The translations under genes and the position numbers were made by a program. From assembly GCA_036927565.1 (NCBI GenBank), contig JAYESD010000002.1, positions 141,801,167 through 141,865,166 on the forward strand: a DNA stretch of 64,000 nucleotides, in the 5' to 3' direction. The DNA comes from Tuctoria greenei. Lineage: Eukaryota > Streptophyta > Magnoliopsida > Poales > Poaceae. Under the pieces are notes generated by a model that was not told the DNA's origin, made no database searches, and saw only the letters and a program-made list of their open reading frames with translations. Numbering within the stretch: the first letter of the stretch is position 1; each line of letters starts with the position of its first letter. Positions 1 through 11,236 of the stretch are shown here, piece after piece.

Positions 1-1476
1 GAGCGCAGATCCGGAGTATGGAATGGAGCTTTGAAGAAAGACGGCAAAAGGAGAAAAGTTGTGGTGAAGAAGAATAGAAATAGGGTTTTCTATTTTCTCC
101 TTGAGTCGTAGGAAAAACCGTACTATTAAGAGGGACACGACGCGTAGACACTTAGTGAGTCATTCGGGTGCTCAACCCCTTAGTAGAAGATTTTAGTAGG
201 GCCTTTGTGGCTTGGGCGGACTTGTCTGACTTGTGGTGTTAGAAATGTCTGAATCCTCTCTGCAGGAAGTCAGACATGTCCGAAACTGTGAGTCAGACAT
301 GTCCGAATTGGTACTGGAAGGGTTCCAGTGAGAGTTCCAGTGAAGTTTCGGACTTGTCTGAACCTGGGGGTCGGACATGTCTGAGATGGATCTGTTCCCA
401 GGGACTAAGAAAAATTTTCTAAGTCTCAGAGAGTCAGACTTGTTCGAGTTCTCTCTGTAGAACTTCAGACATGTCCGAGATTGTGTGTTAAACATGTCTG
501 AAATTGTTTTGGTCATACAAGTCTGAAGTGAAAGGCCTGACCTTTGAGGTCAGACATGTCCGACTTTGTGTCAGACATGTCCGAGGTGGCTTTTGGTGCA
601 CTATTTAAATTCCAACGGGTAGCCGTACGCTTTATGACATCAGCAATTCGGACAAGTCCGACTTTGTGTCAGACATGTCCGACGTGGGCTGTGTCAAACG
701 GCTCTAATGACCTTTTGGAGTATAAATAGTGGGTGGTTTCGACCCACCAACCATGCCTAACACCCCTGAACAGTTCTGAACGCCCATTTGAACTCAAGAA
801 CCTCTCTCCACTTGTTCTTCACCTCTAGAGCCCAAATTCGAGTTTTTGGGAGAGTGAAGAGTGCTTTGTGAGAATCGGGAGAAACGGTTTGTTGAGGGTT
901 TGAGAAACGTGTGATTCACTAAGCTTCTTCGTGATTGCGTGTTTGTTGCTCTTGGGGTTCTCCCCTAGACGGTTAGGCATCGCCCCGCGATTTCTTTGTG
1001 ATCTCTTGTAATCGGGGAGTTTGTAAGAATCTTTGTGATAGTGGAAGATTTGGGAGTTGGCCTTTGTGGCAACTCGTGAGGGAAAGGCTAGAGAAGGCCT
1101 GGTCCTTTGTGGACTCCTCAACGGGGATGTAGGATCCTTTGTGGTTCCGAACCTCGGGATAAAATCATTTGTCTCTTGTTGTTCTTCCATTCTCGCGAGT
1201 TTTGATTCTAGTGTTTTTCGCGTGCTATCTTTCCCTCAGCTTTCTCTCTACTCCCTACTTCGTGTAGAACTTCTAGGGATCGATATCTCTCACTAGATAG
1301 CTTAAAAATTGGATTTTTGGTCTGATCGTGCAAGTAATCTCGGACTTATCTGACCCAGGTCAGACTTGTCCGACTTAGGTCAGACAAGTCCGACTTCTCT
1401 GTTTTCATAACTCTGAATTAAGTTTAAATTATGGATTATCGCCTATTCACCCCCCCCCCCCTCTAGGCCGCTTTCA
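1..1476 (+). repeat. Copia (SIRE-type) LTR, left end outside window
   Basis: LTR in plus orientation. Its 3' end reads as the usual SIRE-type terminus: a C-rich run (12 C at 1450-1461), then ctctaggc and a final CA at 1475-1476. Gypsy F sequence resumes at 1477. A TATA box lies at 721-728 (tataaata), and the U3-like part upstream is packed with near-palindromes such as tcggacatgtccga. Short open frames in it are not convincing genes. It is either a solo LTR or the 3' LTR of an element to the left; no internal Copia sequence is visible. The expected 5-bp target copy (cccct, 1477-1481) cannot be checked on the left. Confidence 0.85.
721..728 (+). promoter_or_regulatory. TATA box of Copia LTR
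   Basis: tataaata occurs about 750 bp before the LTR 3' end, downstream of the repeated cggacatgtccg words. This is the expected place for the U3/R boundary promoter of an LTR retrotransposon. Confidence 0.6.
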
Positions 1477-3275
1477 CCCCTGCTTCTGCACGGAGCCGTT
1501 GAAGTAGAGAGTCCAATGAGGCTCAGTGAAGACCGGAACCTTGGATTTCGACTTCTGCTCACTGGGGCCCCCAGGATTTGAGGGAGAGGGGGTCCATTCC
1601 GCCACGAAGTCTGCCAGTGCTTGACTCTTAATTGCTTGTCTTGGGACGAATTCATGGTCGAACTCGGCCAACTCTGCTGCCCACTTTGCAATGTTCCCAG
1701 TAGAGTTAAGATTATGCAAGATTGCACGCAGTGGATAAGAAGTTAACACTGAAATCTTGTGAGCTTGGAAGTAGTATCGGAGCTTCCTAGAGGCAATAAG
1801 AACTGCGTAGAGCAGCTTATGCACCTCCAGGTATCGAGTCTTGGCATCATGAATTACTTCGCTGATGAAGTACACTAGGCATTGGACTGTCCAGACCCTC
1901 CCGAAGGGGCCTGTAGCTTCCTCCTCATCAATCTGGACCCTCCTGGAGGGGTCCGGACCTTGTTCAGGGACCTCTGGGTTCCTACTAGAGGAATCCGGAG
2001 CTTCTTCTGTAGCGACCCGGACCTTACCGGAGGGGTCCGGATCTTGTTGCTCAGCAGCAGTGACTTCTCCACTTAAAGGAGGTGGCTCCTCTGGCATCTC
2101 GCCTTGAGGATCCGGGTCTGGGAGCTGGGACCCAGACTCGACTTCAGGTAGCTCCAGACCCTCCTAGAGGGGTATGGATTCCTAAACTGGAGATGGTTCT
2201 GGTCTTTCCGCAGGCAGGACCATGCTGACAACTTTGTCAGTTGCCGAAATGTAAAGCAGAAGTGGCTCACCAGGATTCGGAGCTACCAAGGTTGGTAGAG
2301 TGGTGAGGAGCTGCTTCAGCTCCTGGAATGCCTTTTCTGCTTCTTCAGACCATTGGAATGGTCTGGACTTCCTCAACAACTTGAAGAAGGGTAGCGCCCG
2401 TTCCGCCAGTCTTGAAATGAACCGGCTGAGAGCAGCTACACATCCAGTGCTTCTGGACGTCCTTGATGCGAGCTGGTGGTCGCATGTCTTCAATAGCTTT
2501 TATCTTTGTCGGATTTGCTTCTATCCCTCGGTGGTTCACCAGGAATCCAAGAAGCTTTCCGGAGCTAACCCTGAAGACAAACTTGTCCGGGTTCAACTTC
2601 GTGCGTGTGACTCGCAACATGTCGAAGACAGCTTGCAAGGTGTCAAGGAATGACTCCTTGTTCTTGATCTTGACGACGATGTCATTGACGTACACTTCCA
2701 CTACGTCTCTGATAAGCTCTCCAAAAGTTTTGTACATAGCTCATACAAATGTTGAAGCAGCGTTTTTGAGACCGAATGGCATGGCATTATAACAATATAA
2801 TCCATCTACTGTGATGAAGGAAGTATGCTCTTCATCTTCCCTAGATATTTTGATTTGATGATACCCAAAATATGAGTCTAGGAAACACAGTAATTCACAC
2901 CCGGAGGTGGAATCCACTATCTGATCTATTCTAGGTAGTGGGAATGGATCTTTTGGACATGCCTTATTCAGTGTAATGTAGTCGATACATCCGAAGCTTC
3001 CCGTCGGCCTTGGGTACAATGACTGGGTTTGCCAGCCATTTTGGGTAGAAGACTTCTCGGATGAATCCAGCTTCAAGCAACTTCTTCACTTCTTGACGTA
3101 TGAAATTTTGTCGCTCTACTGATTGCTTCTGAGGCTTCTGATGTACAGGCCGAGCGTCAGGATAAATCTTCAGATTGTGCTCGATCACTTCCCTAGGGAT
3201 CCCAGGAATTTGTGACGGTTGCCAGGAAAACACATCGACATTAGCCCGGGGGAAAGTGATGAGCGCAAGTTCCTA
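1477..3275 (-). pseudogene. Gypsy F pol fragment: RT, RNase H, start of second RNase H
   Basis: Reverse transcriptase and RNase H of a Tat-type Gypsy element. The N-terminus (VFSWQPSQ, about 3230) is followed by RT motifs: KACPKDPFPLPRIDQ, FLDSYFGYHQI, MPFGLKNAASTF. The catalytic box reads YVND instead of YVDD (about 2689). The first RNase H covers about 1600-2350 (YFISEV..., SRKLRYYFQAH). The second begins LYFNGSVQKQG and has N where Gypsy C has D (LYFDGS). At least three frameshifts split the RT part. A UAG at 3273-3275 separates it from the protease frame. Non-functional, on both frame and catalytic grounds. Confidence 0.88.
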
Positions 3276-5683
3276 TTTGTCATTCAGACCTCCCGATATA
3301 CGAGTGGTCTGAGTGGCGTCGGAACCGATTTGGACGACTTTGACGGGGATGTCGGTGTCGCCACTTGGTTGCACGCGAGGAGCGGAGGTTGAGCCTCGAA
3401 TGAAGAATGCTCGGTTTTGGAGCTTGCTCCTTTTCGGATTCTCCCTCCTGCACTGTAGCAAGTGCATGGAGTTCTTCCAGAGCAGTCACCCCGGTGGTGC
3501 GATCCCGCGGATCTGGAGAACACCCACTGGTGTTGGCATTTTCAACACCAAGAAGCCATAATGGGCGGCAACCATGAATTTGTACAAGGGTGGCCTACCC
3601 AAGATGGCGTTGAATGGTAAGTTGATTTGTGCCACGTCGAAGACCAACTTCTTAGTGCGGTAATTCTCCGAGGTCCCGAAGGTCACCGGGAGAGTAATGG
3701 CATCGAGTGGGGTTATGGCCCCCGGACCTACTCTGAGGAAAGGTCGGGAGGGGCGAAGATTTGAAGGTCGGAGCTGAAGCTTGATGAAAGCTTCGAAGCT
3801 TATGAGGTTCAACCCCGAACCTCCGTCCACCATTACATGGTGGAGTTGGATGTTGTTAATAGTCGGATATACCATCAATGGGAGTTGGCCAGCTCCGATC
3901 ATGCTCCGAGGGCAGTCCGAAGCATAAAAAGTGATGGCAGTGTCCATCAACTTCCGGTGCGGCTCCGCCCTAGCAGTGGGAGCTACTGAGGCCATGTCCC
4001 GCCGCATGGTCTTGAGGACACGACGGGAGGTGATGTCCCACGAACCACCAAAGATGGTGTTCATGGTTTTCCGACGTTCGTTGTCGGAGACGTCGGAGTC
4101 ATCGTCGACGGAGGTGTAAACAGCCTTCAGGACCTTTTTAGGGTCCTGAAAGCCTAACTCCTCTTCGGTCGGAGCTTCGTCGACTTTCTGTTTTCCTTCC
4201 CTTCGACGAAAAGGAACTTCTTCCTGGCACTTGTTGTAGCGCTCGGCAAGGTTCTGGACCTCTCGGCAACCTTCCATGTTGTGGATGTTCGTCTTGTGTA
4301 TAGGACAGCACATCTTGGAGCTGCCTCCGTCTTCAGACAACAACCGAGTTCGTTTTTCGCGGCGTGGCCCTTGACCACCCAGAGCTACCATAGCAGCGGC
4401 TGTAGGTGTGTCGGTCGATGGCTTCTTCTTGCCGTTGGACTTTTTCGTCTTCTTGCCACTCCCGGAGGTAGTGGCTTCTCCCTTGGAGGACTTTTTGTTG
4501 TCCTCCGGAGGTGGTTGGGAGTGCATTTCACGGCCCTCCGTAACTTTGGCGCATTTGTCTGCCAAGCTGAAGAGTTATGTGACGCTGGTGACTTCCTTGG
4601 TCGCCAGCTTCTCTAGCATCTTCTTGTCTCGTACGCCCTGTCTAAATGCCACAATAACAGAGGCGCTTGAGATAGAAGGAATAGTGTTTCAAACCTGCGA
4701 GAACCTCTGGATGAAGGATCACAGGGACTCTCCCCCCTTCTGCTTGACAGCAAAAAGGTCCAGTTCGGTGCCTGATCGGGTGTATGAACTCCCGAAGTTG
4801 GCAGTGAACTGTTGGCACAGTTCCGCCCAACTGTTGATGGAGTGAGGCGGGAGGCTCGTGAACCAGGACTGGCAGTCCCAGTCAAAGCCACGGGGAAATA
4901 ATTGGCCATCACAGCCTCATTGCCTCCAGCCGCAAGGATTGCGGTGGAGTATATTTGGAGAAACTCAGCGGGATTGACAGTCCCGTCAAATTTCTCTGGC
5001 AGGTGAGACCGAAACTTCTGCGGCCATCTGACCATGCATAGGTGCATGGCCAGGGCTGAACAACCTCCTCCTACTCCCTCGGGAGCAGGACTATCCCGAG
5101 CCTCTCGCCTGTTGCGAGCAGGCTCGATGTGGATGCGGATGTCCTGTTGATGATAACGGTGATCAAGCTCCGCCCAGAGGTCGTGAGTTGAAAGCCTGGT
5201 TATCGTATGAGTGCGTCGCGCCCCGGAAGGCAGCGATGTCGCTTGTTGAGATGCAGCACGCCTCCTATGTTGGAAAGCATGCAGACTAAGTCTGCCCGAC
5301 ACGGTCCGATGCTGCAATGGGGCCCGCCCCGAGGGGGGAGGACCTTGGTTGCTGATGTGATCGGTTGCGGCTGTAACCAAGTGTTCCACATCAGTCCTCC
5401 ACTGCTCTATTGCACCCTGGGATGCTCCTGGAGACGGTGGACGTTGAAGAAGAGCACACGCGATATGGAGCGCGTGTTCAGGATTGTTGTTCACCGATGC
5501 CGTGACCGACGCAGACGCCCCATCCCGCTGTCCAGCTTGATTCGCTGGTGCGGACGGTGGCGGCGGCGGCATGACTCCTGCTGGAGCCACAGCACCCGCT
5601 GGCTGCTGCACGTTGGAGGGATTGCCTCCAGCAGGTTGCGTAGCATGGTTGCCGTTAGACGATCCAGCAGCAGAGTTCACCAT
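3276..5683 (-). pseudogene. Gypsy F gag and protease
   Basis: Starts at ATG 5683 (MVNSAAGSSNGNH), 37 bp after the LTR. The gag N-terminal part is Pro/Ala/Gln-rich. The retrotransposon gag domain covers about 5010-4800 (EKFDGTVNPAEFLQIYS). A frameshift near 4850 moves the frame, and the second half is open from about 4565. The knuckle is CPIHKTNIHNMEGC (CX2HX4HX4C, typical of Tat gag). The protease has VDGGSGLNLISF near 3835, where the family should carry its D-S/T-G motif, then ILGRPPLYKF. Start position and sequence match the gag of Gypsy A (18407) and C (55920). Confidence 0.88.
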
Positions 5684-5700
5684 CCTTGAATCTCAGGCGC

Positions 5701-5718
5701 CCCCTACCTGGCGCGCCA
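5701..5718 (-). other. Primer-binding site of Gypsy F
   Basis: Read on the minus strand: TGGCGCGCCAGGTAGGGG, two bases from the LTR end. The same site follows the 5' LTR of Gypsy A. It is complementary to a tRNA 3' end; I do not name the tRNA. Confidence 0.75.
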
Positions 5719-5720
5719 AC

Positions 5721-6585
5721 TGTCGGAGTCTGGTTCTGGCAATTCTCCCGGCACTACCGTTGGTAGCCCGCGGAGTTTGTAGTTCGGTAATGGGCGCGCA
5801 GAGATTCAGAACACAATGGCAAGTAGACACGAGGATTTACGTGATTCGGGCCGCCTAAGCATAATACCCTACTCCACGGAGTGTGTAGTTGTTGTATTGA
5901 GCGTCTGAACAATTGTGAGTGTGTGTCAGAACTGAGTCTGAGAGAGGTCTGGAAGAACCATCCCCTATGTATCGCTCGACCAGTCCTTTTATAGTACAAG
6001 GACTGGTCGTTAAATCGCTAGACTGGCCCGACATGTGGTCTTCGCGGTTACTGATGCTTAATACACAATTAATAAGGTTAATTACCCTTAATAGTGTGGT
6101 AACGGGCCTTGACAGTGCCGTTACTAGTGTTAAGGGACCTCCAATCGTGTGTTATTAATATGGTATTAATGACACTTAATCGGGTCTTGAAGTCTTTGAT
6201 TGTCCCTTGAAGGTCCGGGCCGTTGGTGGTATACCAGTCTGCTTGTGAAGTTGAAGGTCCGGCGGTTGAACACGTGGCAGCTCTGGAGCTTACTGTCTAT
6301 GACGGGAAGGTCCCGTGCAGTTGTACACGTGTCGGTACCAGAGCTTCCCTCTGTCGGGGGTTAGGTCCGGGGGTGCCGCGCAGGTGTTTAGCCCGAAGCT
6401 TTCCCATGTGTGGGACGTAGCTCCGGTTGCAGTATACACGTGGCAGCACGGGACTAACCATGGAAGGGAGGCAGGTCCGGTCCCGTATCACACGTGGGGC
6501 CTTCGCAGGTCTTCAACTCAGACAGGTGAAGTTCCTTTGGTCGTTTTGCAGTCCCAAGAGGTGTACGGTACGCAGGGTACCGATA
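5721..6585 (-). repeat. Gypsy F 5' LTR
   Basis: 865 bp, aligning by eye with the LTRs of Gypsy A and C. It begins tgtcggag and ends gggtaccgata (element-sense start TATCGGTACCC, so the TG terminus is mutated). It contains a minus-strand TATA (actataaaag, about 5990) and the cactccacgg/ggtattatgc segment shared by all family LTRs. The left boundary is fixed by the adjoining PBS. Confidence 0.88.
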
Positions 6586-7458
6586 GGTGCAATGGAGAGG
6601 AAATTACCACTGTATTTTTAATTTCAAATTTGGATAACTGAAATTCCAAAATTTGAATGCACCATTGTATTCTTCATGTCAAAAAAGCCAACACAAAGAT
6701 TTTAATAATTTTGGACAAGGTTTGCTATTTTATTTTGAATAAAATGGTTTGCAGCAAAGGGATCTCTCTGACAGGTGGGGCCCACCTGTCAGCAGGCCCC
6801 ACGAGTCAGCACAGGTGTGAAACGGAGTGTTTCTTTTTCTGCTCGATCGCCACTATGCGCGCCACCTGTCAGCAGGCCCCACGAGTCAGCACAGGTGTGA
6901 AACGGAATGTTTCTTTTTCTGCTCGATCGCCACTATGCGCGCCACGGAGAAGCTTACCGCTCCATGTCCCGGCTCACCTCTCATGGCCTTATCCCGCGCC
7001 TCTGCTCGTCCTTATCGCGCCTAGGGCAGAGCTTCATTCTTTCGGTGCTCCACGACTCAAAGTTGCGGCCGCTTCCCGCCTCAATGGAGCCGCCAAAAGC
7101 TGCACCATCTCTCCTTCGACAGCTCCAGCGCATGGATTGGCTCGTCGCTGCTGTCCTTGAGCTGCTCGAGCCGTTTCTCCCTCCCGGTTCAAAACGGCCG
7201 CGGCACGACATTCCACTGTCACCCAGCCGCCTCGAGGCCTCTCCCATTCAACCAAACCGACGCCAAGGTTCACAGCTACACCTTCTTCGTTCTCCCCACG
7301 CCGCTCGGCTGTTCATGTACCGCAGGGTCGAGCCTCCAAAATTCGAGGCCCCTTACAAAATATTAAAAGTGTTCATATTTCTATAAAAAAGTAGCACTAT
7401 AAATTTGCATATAATATAATAACCTCTTACATAACAATAGAGTGTATCAATGAACATA
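6586..7458. other. Unassigned GC-rich segment with 80-bp tandem duplication
   Basis: No recognised gene. It holds a 25-nt palindrome (6768-6792, 12-bp arms around one G), an 80-bp direct duplication (6782-6861 and 6862-6941) and a GC-rich stretch to about 7350. That stretch is open in frame +1 from ATG 6907 to 7386 (159 codons) with no domain I recognise. Composition resembles the promoter or first exon of a grass gene, or a captured gene fragment, but frame openness in GC-rich DNA is weak evidence. After 7390 it turns AT-rich. Confidence 0.4.
6782..6941. repeat. 80-bp tandem duplication
   Basis: Two adjacent copies beginning ccacctgtcagcaggcccc (6782 and 6862), each ending at the gctcgatcgccactatgcgc segment. 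They differ by one visible base (ggagtg versus ggaatg). Near identity implies a fairly recent duplication. Confidence 0.85.
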
Positions 7459-7529
7459 CTCTCCCGTTACTAAATACTTGTAGTACAAAAATGAATAAAA
7501 AGACGACAAGTATTTAGGGACGGAAGAAG
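7459..7529. mobile_element. Stowaway-like MITE remnant
   Basis: About 71 bp flanked by TA (7457-7458 and 7530-7531). The ends carry degenerate Stowaway termini: ctcccgttactaaatacttg on the left and, inverted, caagtatttagggacgga on the right, close to the grass CTCCCTCCGT...AAATACTTG signature. Much shorter than a usual Stowaway, so internally deleted. Confidence 0.65.
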
Positions 7530-7855
7530 TACATATTATGTTGAAATTTTGCCTCTTGATGCATAATGTGTATCCAAGTAGACCTATTTCTTTTAGTATT
7601 CTTTAAAATGAAATATTAAATTATATGCTCATATTAAATCTTCAAAAAATCACTCTCAAATGATATTGTAGCGAAAACAAGTGTACGAAATAATCACTAA
7701 ACGTCACTATTAATTCAGACTAAAAAAATAGTTTGGATCGCTAGTAATGTACTGCACGATTCTAGTTACCAAAACCAGAAGTTTTATTTTTTTCAACACA
7801 AGACAGAGAAGGGATACCAGTTTACCGGCTGAAGTACAGAAGCAACATACTTGCT

Positions 7856-8029
7856 TAGGGATGACAATTATATCCGCGGGTTCAGGTACTCGACGGGTAT
7901 TGCACCCGACGGGTCCGAGTACGGATCTATTTTTTTACCCGTGGGTACAACTCGTACCCGACCCGATTTATTTCGGGTACGGGTACGGGTTTTATTTTTT
8001 ACCCGCGGGTACCCATTGGTCATAATCTA
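7856..8029. mobile_element. hAT-like short element or fragment
   Basis: Starts tagggatgacaat and is filled with cgggtacggg/acccgcgggtaccc motifs, as in the hAT MITE at 13087-13566. The right side ends acccattggtcataatcta, a degenerate inverted terminus. I see no matching 8-bp target duplication, so it may be truncated. Confidence 0.45.
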
Positions 8030-9950
8030 ATCATCTCGCGTCACTTGGTCGGGCTGTCGGACATTGGGCTGCGCTGGATCGAAAACCGCTGGGCTGTGCC
8101 TGCGTTGACTGTGGCAGTGCCCACAAACGGATACGATTGAAGTTCTCGAACAGGAGTTGGGCTGGACGTCTGGTACTGTAGAAAAAAAGGGGCCCCTGAA
8201 AATGGGGGCCCTGTGGGGTCGCATGGGCCGCACGCCCATGGGCCCGGGCCTGATGTACCATTACAAAGTATTTTGAAATATTATCTCGGCCTTAATTTAT
8301 AACTGTCGAAGTTCAACATGAAAACTCCTCATGTGCGTTTGATTAACTACGATTCCATTAGAACCATAAGAACTAGAGTCCCTAGCGAGTTTTCAGCATC
8401 AAACCAATCGAAGACTGATTTTGTATACCTCAGGAGTAACAGATCTGGTCGCCGCCATTGCGAACCTTGCTGCTCCCCGTCGACATCTATACTCCAGCTG
8501 TTTACAGGACAAGCGTGATCAATATTCATGTTCTACATGTTGCCACAGTACTTTTGAAGTAACTCCCGAACCATTTGGTGCTGTACCAAAGTAGAACGAG
8601 CTCACCAGAGTTCTCCCAGCCGCCGCCGCCACCATCGAGGTCCCTCTTCCGGCCATTGCCAGCTCGCTTCGACTGTCCCATCATGTTCACCATGTGTTAA
8701 TACCTCCAGGCGGCCATTTTGAACGAAGTTGGAGCAGCGGAGATCGACTCCGCCAAAGCGCCGCTGGTGGCCGCCGCCGAGCGCCGGCGACCTCTCTCTG
8801 ACTAGAGGTTGAAGAAGGGAGATTGTTTGTGGCACACGGATTCCCTGTGGCCACGTGCTGTTACATTGTAACCCTGTGTTGCCTCGTCCTCAATGGTGCA
8901 TTAAGTTGTGGCCCACTGTCAGCCGGGCGGGTTACCTTTCAAGTAAAAAAATTTCCAGAAATGCTAAGAACTTGTAAAAATCATAGAAATTGGGAGAAAA
9001 ATCCCGAAAATGTCAAACCAATTTTATGATTCTTCTCTTGCTCGGTAATTTGCAGTGGAGCAACATACTTGGAATGAAAACTCCTGTATTGTTTTGAATA
9101 ATTCCATTTCCATTTAACCTTTGGGAATTTATTCCCGGAGTATCCTTTATTATAAAATTCTCAAATTTAGCCAAACTATTTCTTTATATACATATGAACT
9201 CCAGAAAAAAATCCCATCCCCCATAACCATGATTATGATAGTTTAATTAATGAACTTTGACATAGGTTAAATAAAAATCCAGAAAATAACAGTTACAATT
9301 CTAGAAAATAGTAAAAACCTTGTAAAAAAACGTAAACACCTGTAGAAAGCTACTAAAATTTTGCAACCAATTTTTTTGGACTCCTTATGACTAACCCTAA
9401 CGTTTCATCACACTTTTTGATATGACAAAGCTCTAGGTTTTAGCTGTAAATTGATAAATGATTAAAGCCTTAAAGAATTATTGGGACCAACATACTCCTT
9501 AGAAAAATCTGACATTTTTCTGGTAATTTCCTTATGACATTCAGAACCTGCTATGACAATTACAACTCCGACTAGACCTTATCTTAGAGCATAATAAAAT
9601 TTGTAGTAGATGTGCTTACATAAATGGATATATTATTTACGCATTTCATTTTGTGCATCTCGATAGACTTGGTGACAAAGAAGATTATCGAGGAACTTCA
9701 CTTGGATCGTTAAGCTACTGAATTTAGAGTTTTTCATCTAATCCACAAATAAGGCAAGACCCAATTTGCATTTAGAAGCTTTTATAAAAAGTTTTACTTT
9801 ATAGTTATATGCTTGATTAGAAGTATTATTGTATATTAAGTCTAGGTTGGATGTCACTCCACATGCATGACCTAAAGAACCGTTGGAGTTGATGGTTAGA
9901 TAAGTTTTCCTCGTACTATTAGAACTAGCTAATCACATAGATAGTTTGGT
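8030..9950. other. Unassigned region
   Basis: No recognisable gene or full element. 8180-8250 is a run of GGCCC-type inverted words. On the minus strand, 8602-8835 is GC-rich and open (77 codons, ending near a gtgagc donor-like word) and 8347-8529 is open (60 codons); I recognise neither product. From about 8940 the DNA is AT-rich with repeated ccagaaaa/aaaatcc phrases and no coding pattern. 9600-9950 holds nothing I can name. Confidence 0.3.
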
Positions 9951-10340
9951 AGAAGTCGAGTAGTTGGAATCTACCCGTGAGATATCATATTTTGGGGATT
10001 AGAAGTCGAGTAGTTGGATACTACTCGTAAAACATAATCACCATCATAGGTTGGATGCTTAAAAGGCAGTAGGGGCTAACCTCCTTTAACGGTGACTCTT
10101 GCGTAACGGAGGCTTACTGTCGTTGACGGTGGCACATGTAGAAGTCGAGTAAATGAGATATTACTCACGAAGAGTAGTTAGAAGTTGAATAGTTAAATAC
10201 TCCTCATGATAGTTCACCTTTTGGTTACCACAAGACGAGTAGGTGAAACCTACTTGCGAGATATGCATAGAAGTCAAGTAATCGAAAACTACTTGCGAGA
10301 AGTAGATGAAAGACGAGTAGCAGAGCCTACTCGTGAGATA
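9951..10340. repeat. Array of seven small hairpin units
   Basis: Units at about 9951, 10001, 10139, 10180, 10231, 10268 and 10310. Most fit a pattern gaagtcgagtag, a 5-8 base loop, then ctactcgtgagat, so each can fold into a short stem. Several arms vary together (gagtag/ctactc, gagtaa/ttactc, caagta/tacttg); the 10180 unit is decayed. Spacing is irregular (about 30-110 bp). Probably part of the LTR of the old element whose PBS lies at 12712, but that link is inference. Confidence 0.6.
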
Positions 10341-11236
10341 GTGGAGATCGAACAAGGAAGGATAGAGTGCTACAGACAAGATTATGTAAGCATAGTCATG
10401 TCTCTCTCGATTAAGGACCATGCCATATGCAGCCCTACAAAATAAATTTGAACTGTACTGGATGCATGCTGGCTATATGAGTCCCAGTACACCGATGTAA
10501 CTTGTTAACCTTGGTGTTGAGACTTTTTTTAGCACCTTAGGCTGCAAGCCGATAAGACAGTAGAGGATACTTGGGTACATGGACTATGTCGCACTCATGT
10601 GTCCCGTGTTGGGAATCTACTATCTGAGATGGTTGAACCGATTCAGAATTGAGGTGTCTAGTGAAAATTTGCCACATACGACATTGTTGAAAGTGAACCG
10701 TAAGCCCCTTCTACATGGAAGTTTGTGTCATGCGAGTCGGGTGATTATTGATTTGAATCACCGTCTCTCACAGCTATGGATTGATTACCGCTTGTTCACT
10801 AAGTTGTGACATAGTAATCAATGGACTGGGACGTTTAAAAGTTTGCTCCCGCTTTCATGCAATTTCAGCCTTTCTTTATGTAAAGTTTCCAGCATTTAGA
10901 GTTCCATGTCTAGGTGAGACGTGTAAGTCTTGCTGAGCAATGTTCTCACGATTTATGGATTAATATTGTTGCAGGTAATATATTGATGAAGTCTTTCTTA
11001 GAGTGGCATCACCCCTCTCGGGTTGTATGGCCAAATGGAAGCCCCGCATGCCACTTCTATCTTCTGTGTCGCTAGTGTGAGAGTATCTCTAGGTTGGACA
11101 CGTCCACTTGTGCAGTAGCTAGGTTCGAGTGAGTTTTATGAAGTCTTCCACTAATGTAACTACTTTTAAAGTAAAATGACACAAATCATGTAACATGCTC
11201 ACTTATGTTATGTATTTGGAGTGCCTTGTGTGTTTT
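10341..11236 (+). other. Probable LTR remnant of an older element (Gypsy G?)
   Basis: Noncoding sequence with the style of a long Gypsy LTR (alternating short phrases, gtaagtcttgctgagcaatg, then ttgcaggtaatatattgatg). It seems to resume after the solo Copia LTR at 12634 and ends tcctcaca at 12708, directly before a primer-binding site. The left end is not defined. Short open frames here (for example 10579-10809) have no recognisable product. Confidence 0.35.

Larger units (their letters stand above)
1477..6585 (-). mobile_element. Gypsy F, Tat-lineage LTR retrotransposon (partial)
   Basis: Minus-strand element of the same family as Gypsy A (17518-30383) and Gypsy C (32319-56808). Going leftward it shows 5' LTR (5721-6585), PBS, gag, protease, RT and RNase H. 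It is then cut at 1476/1477 by the Copia LTR, inside the second RNase H just after residues GSVQKQG. Integrase, the antisense gene and the 3' LTR must lie to the left of the window if they survive. The right-hand 5-bp target copy would be ggtgc at 6586-6590. Several frameshifts and a stop before RT make it defective. Confidence 0.9.

Noticed and set aside
1865..2107. Plus-strand open frames opposite the Gypsy F RNase H linker
   Set aside because: They overlap the conserved minus-strand pol and contain repeated cctcccgaagggg words of the linker; shadows only.
8180..8260. Terminus of a hAT or other DNA transposon in the GGCCC-rich stretch
   Set aside because: No partner terminus or target duplication could be found.
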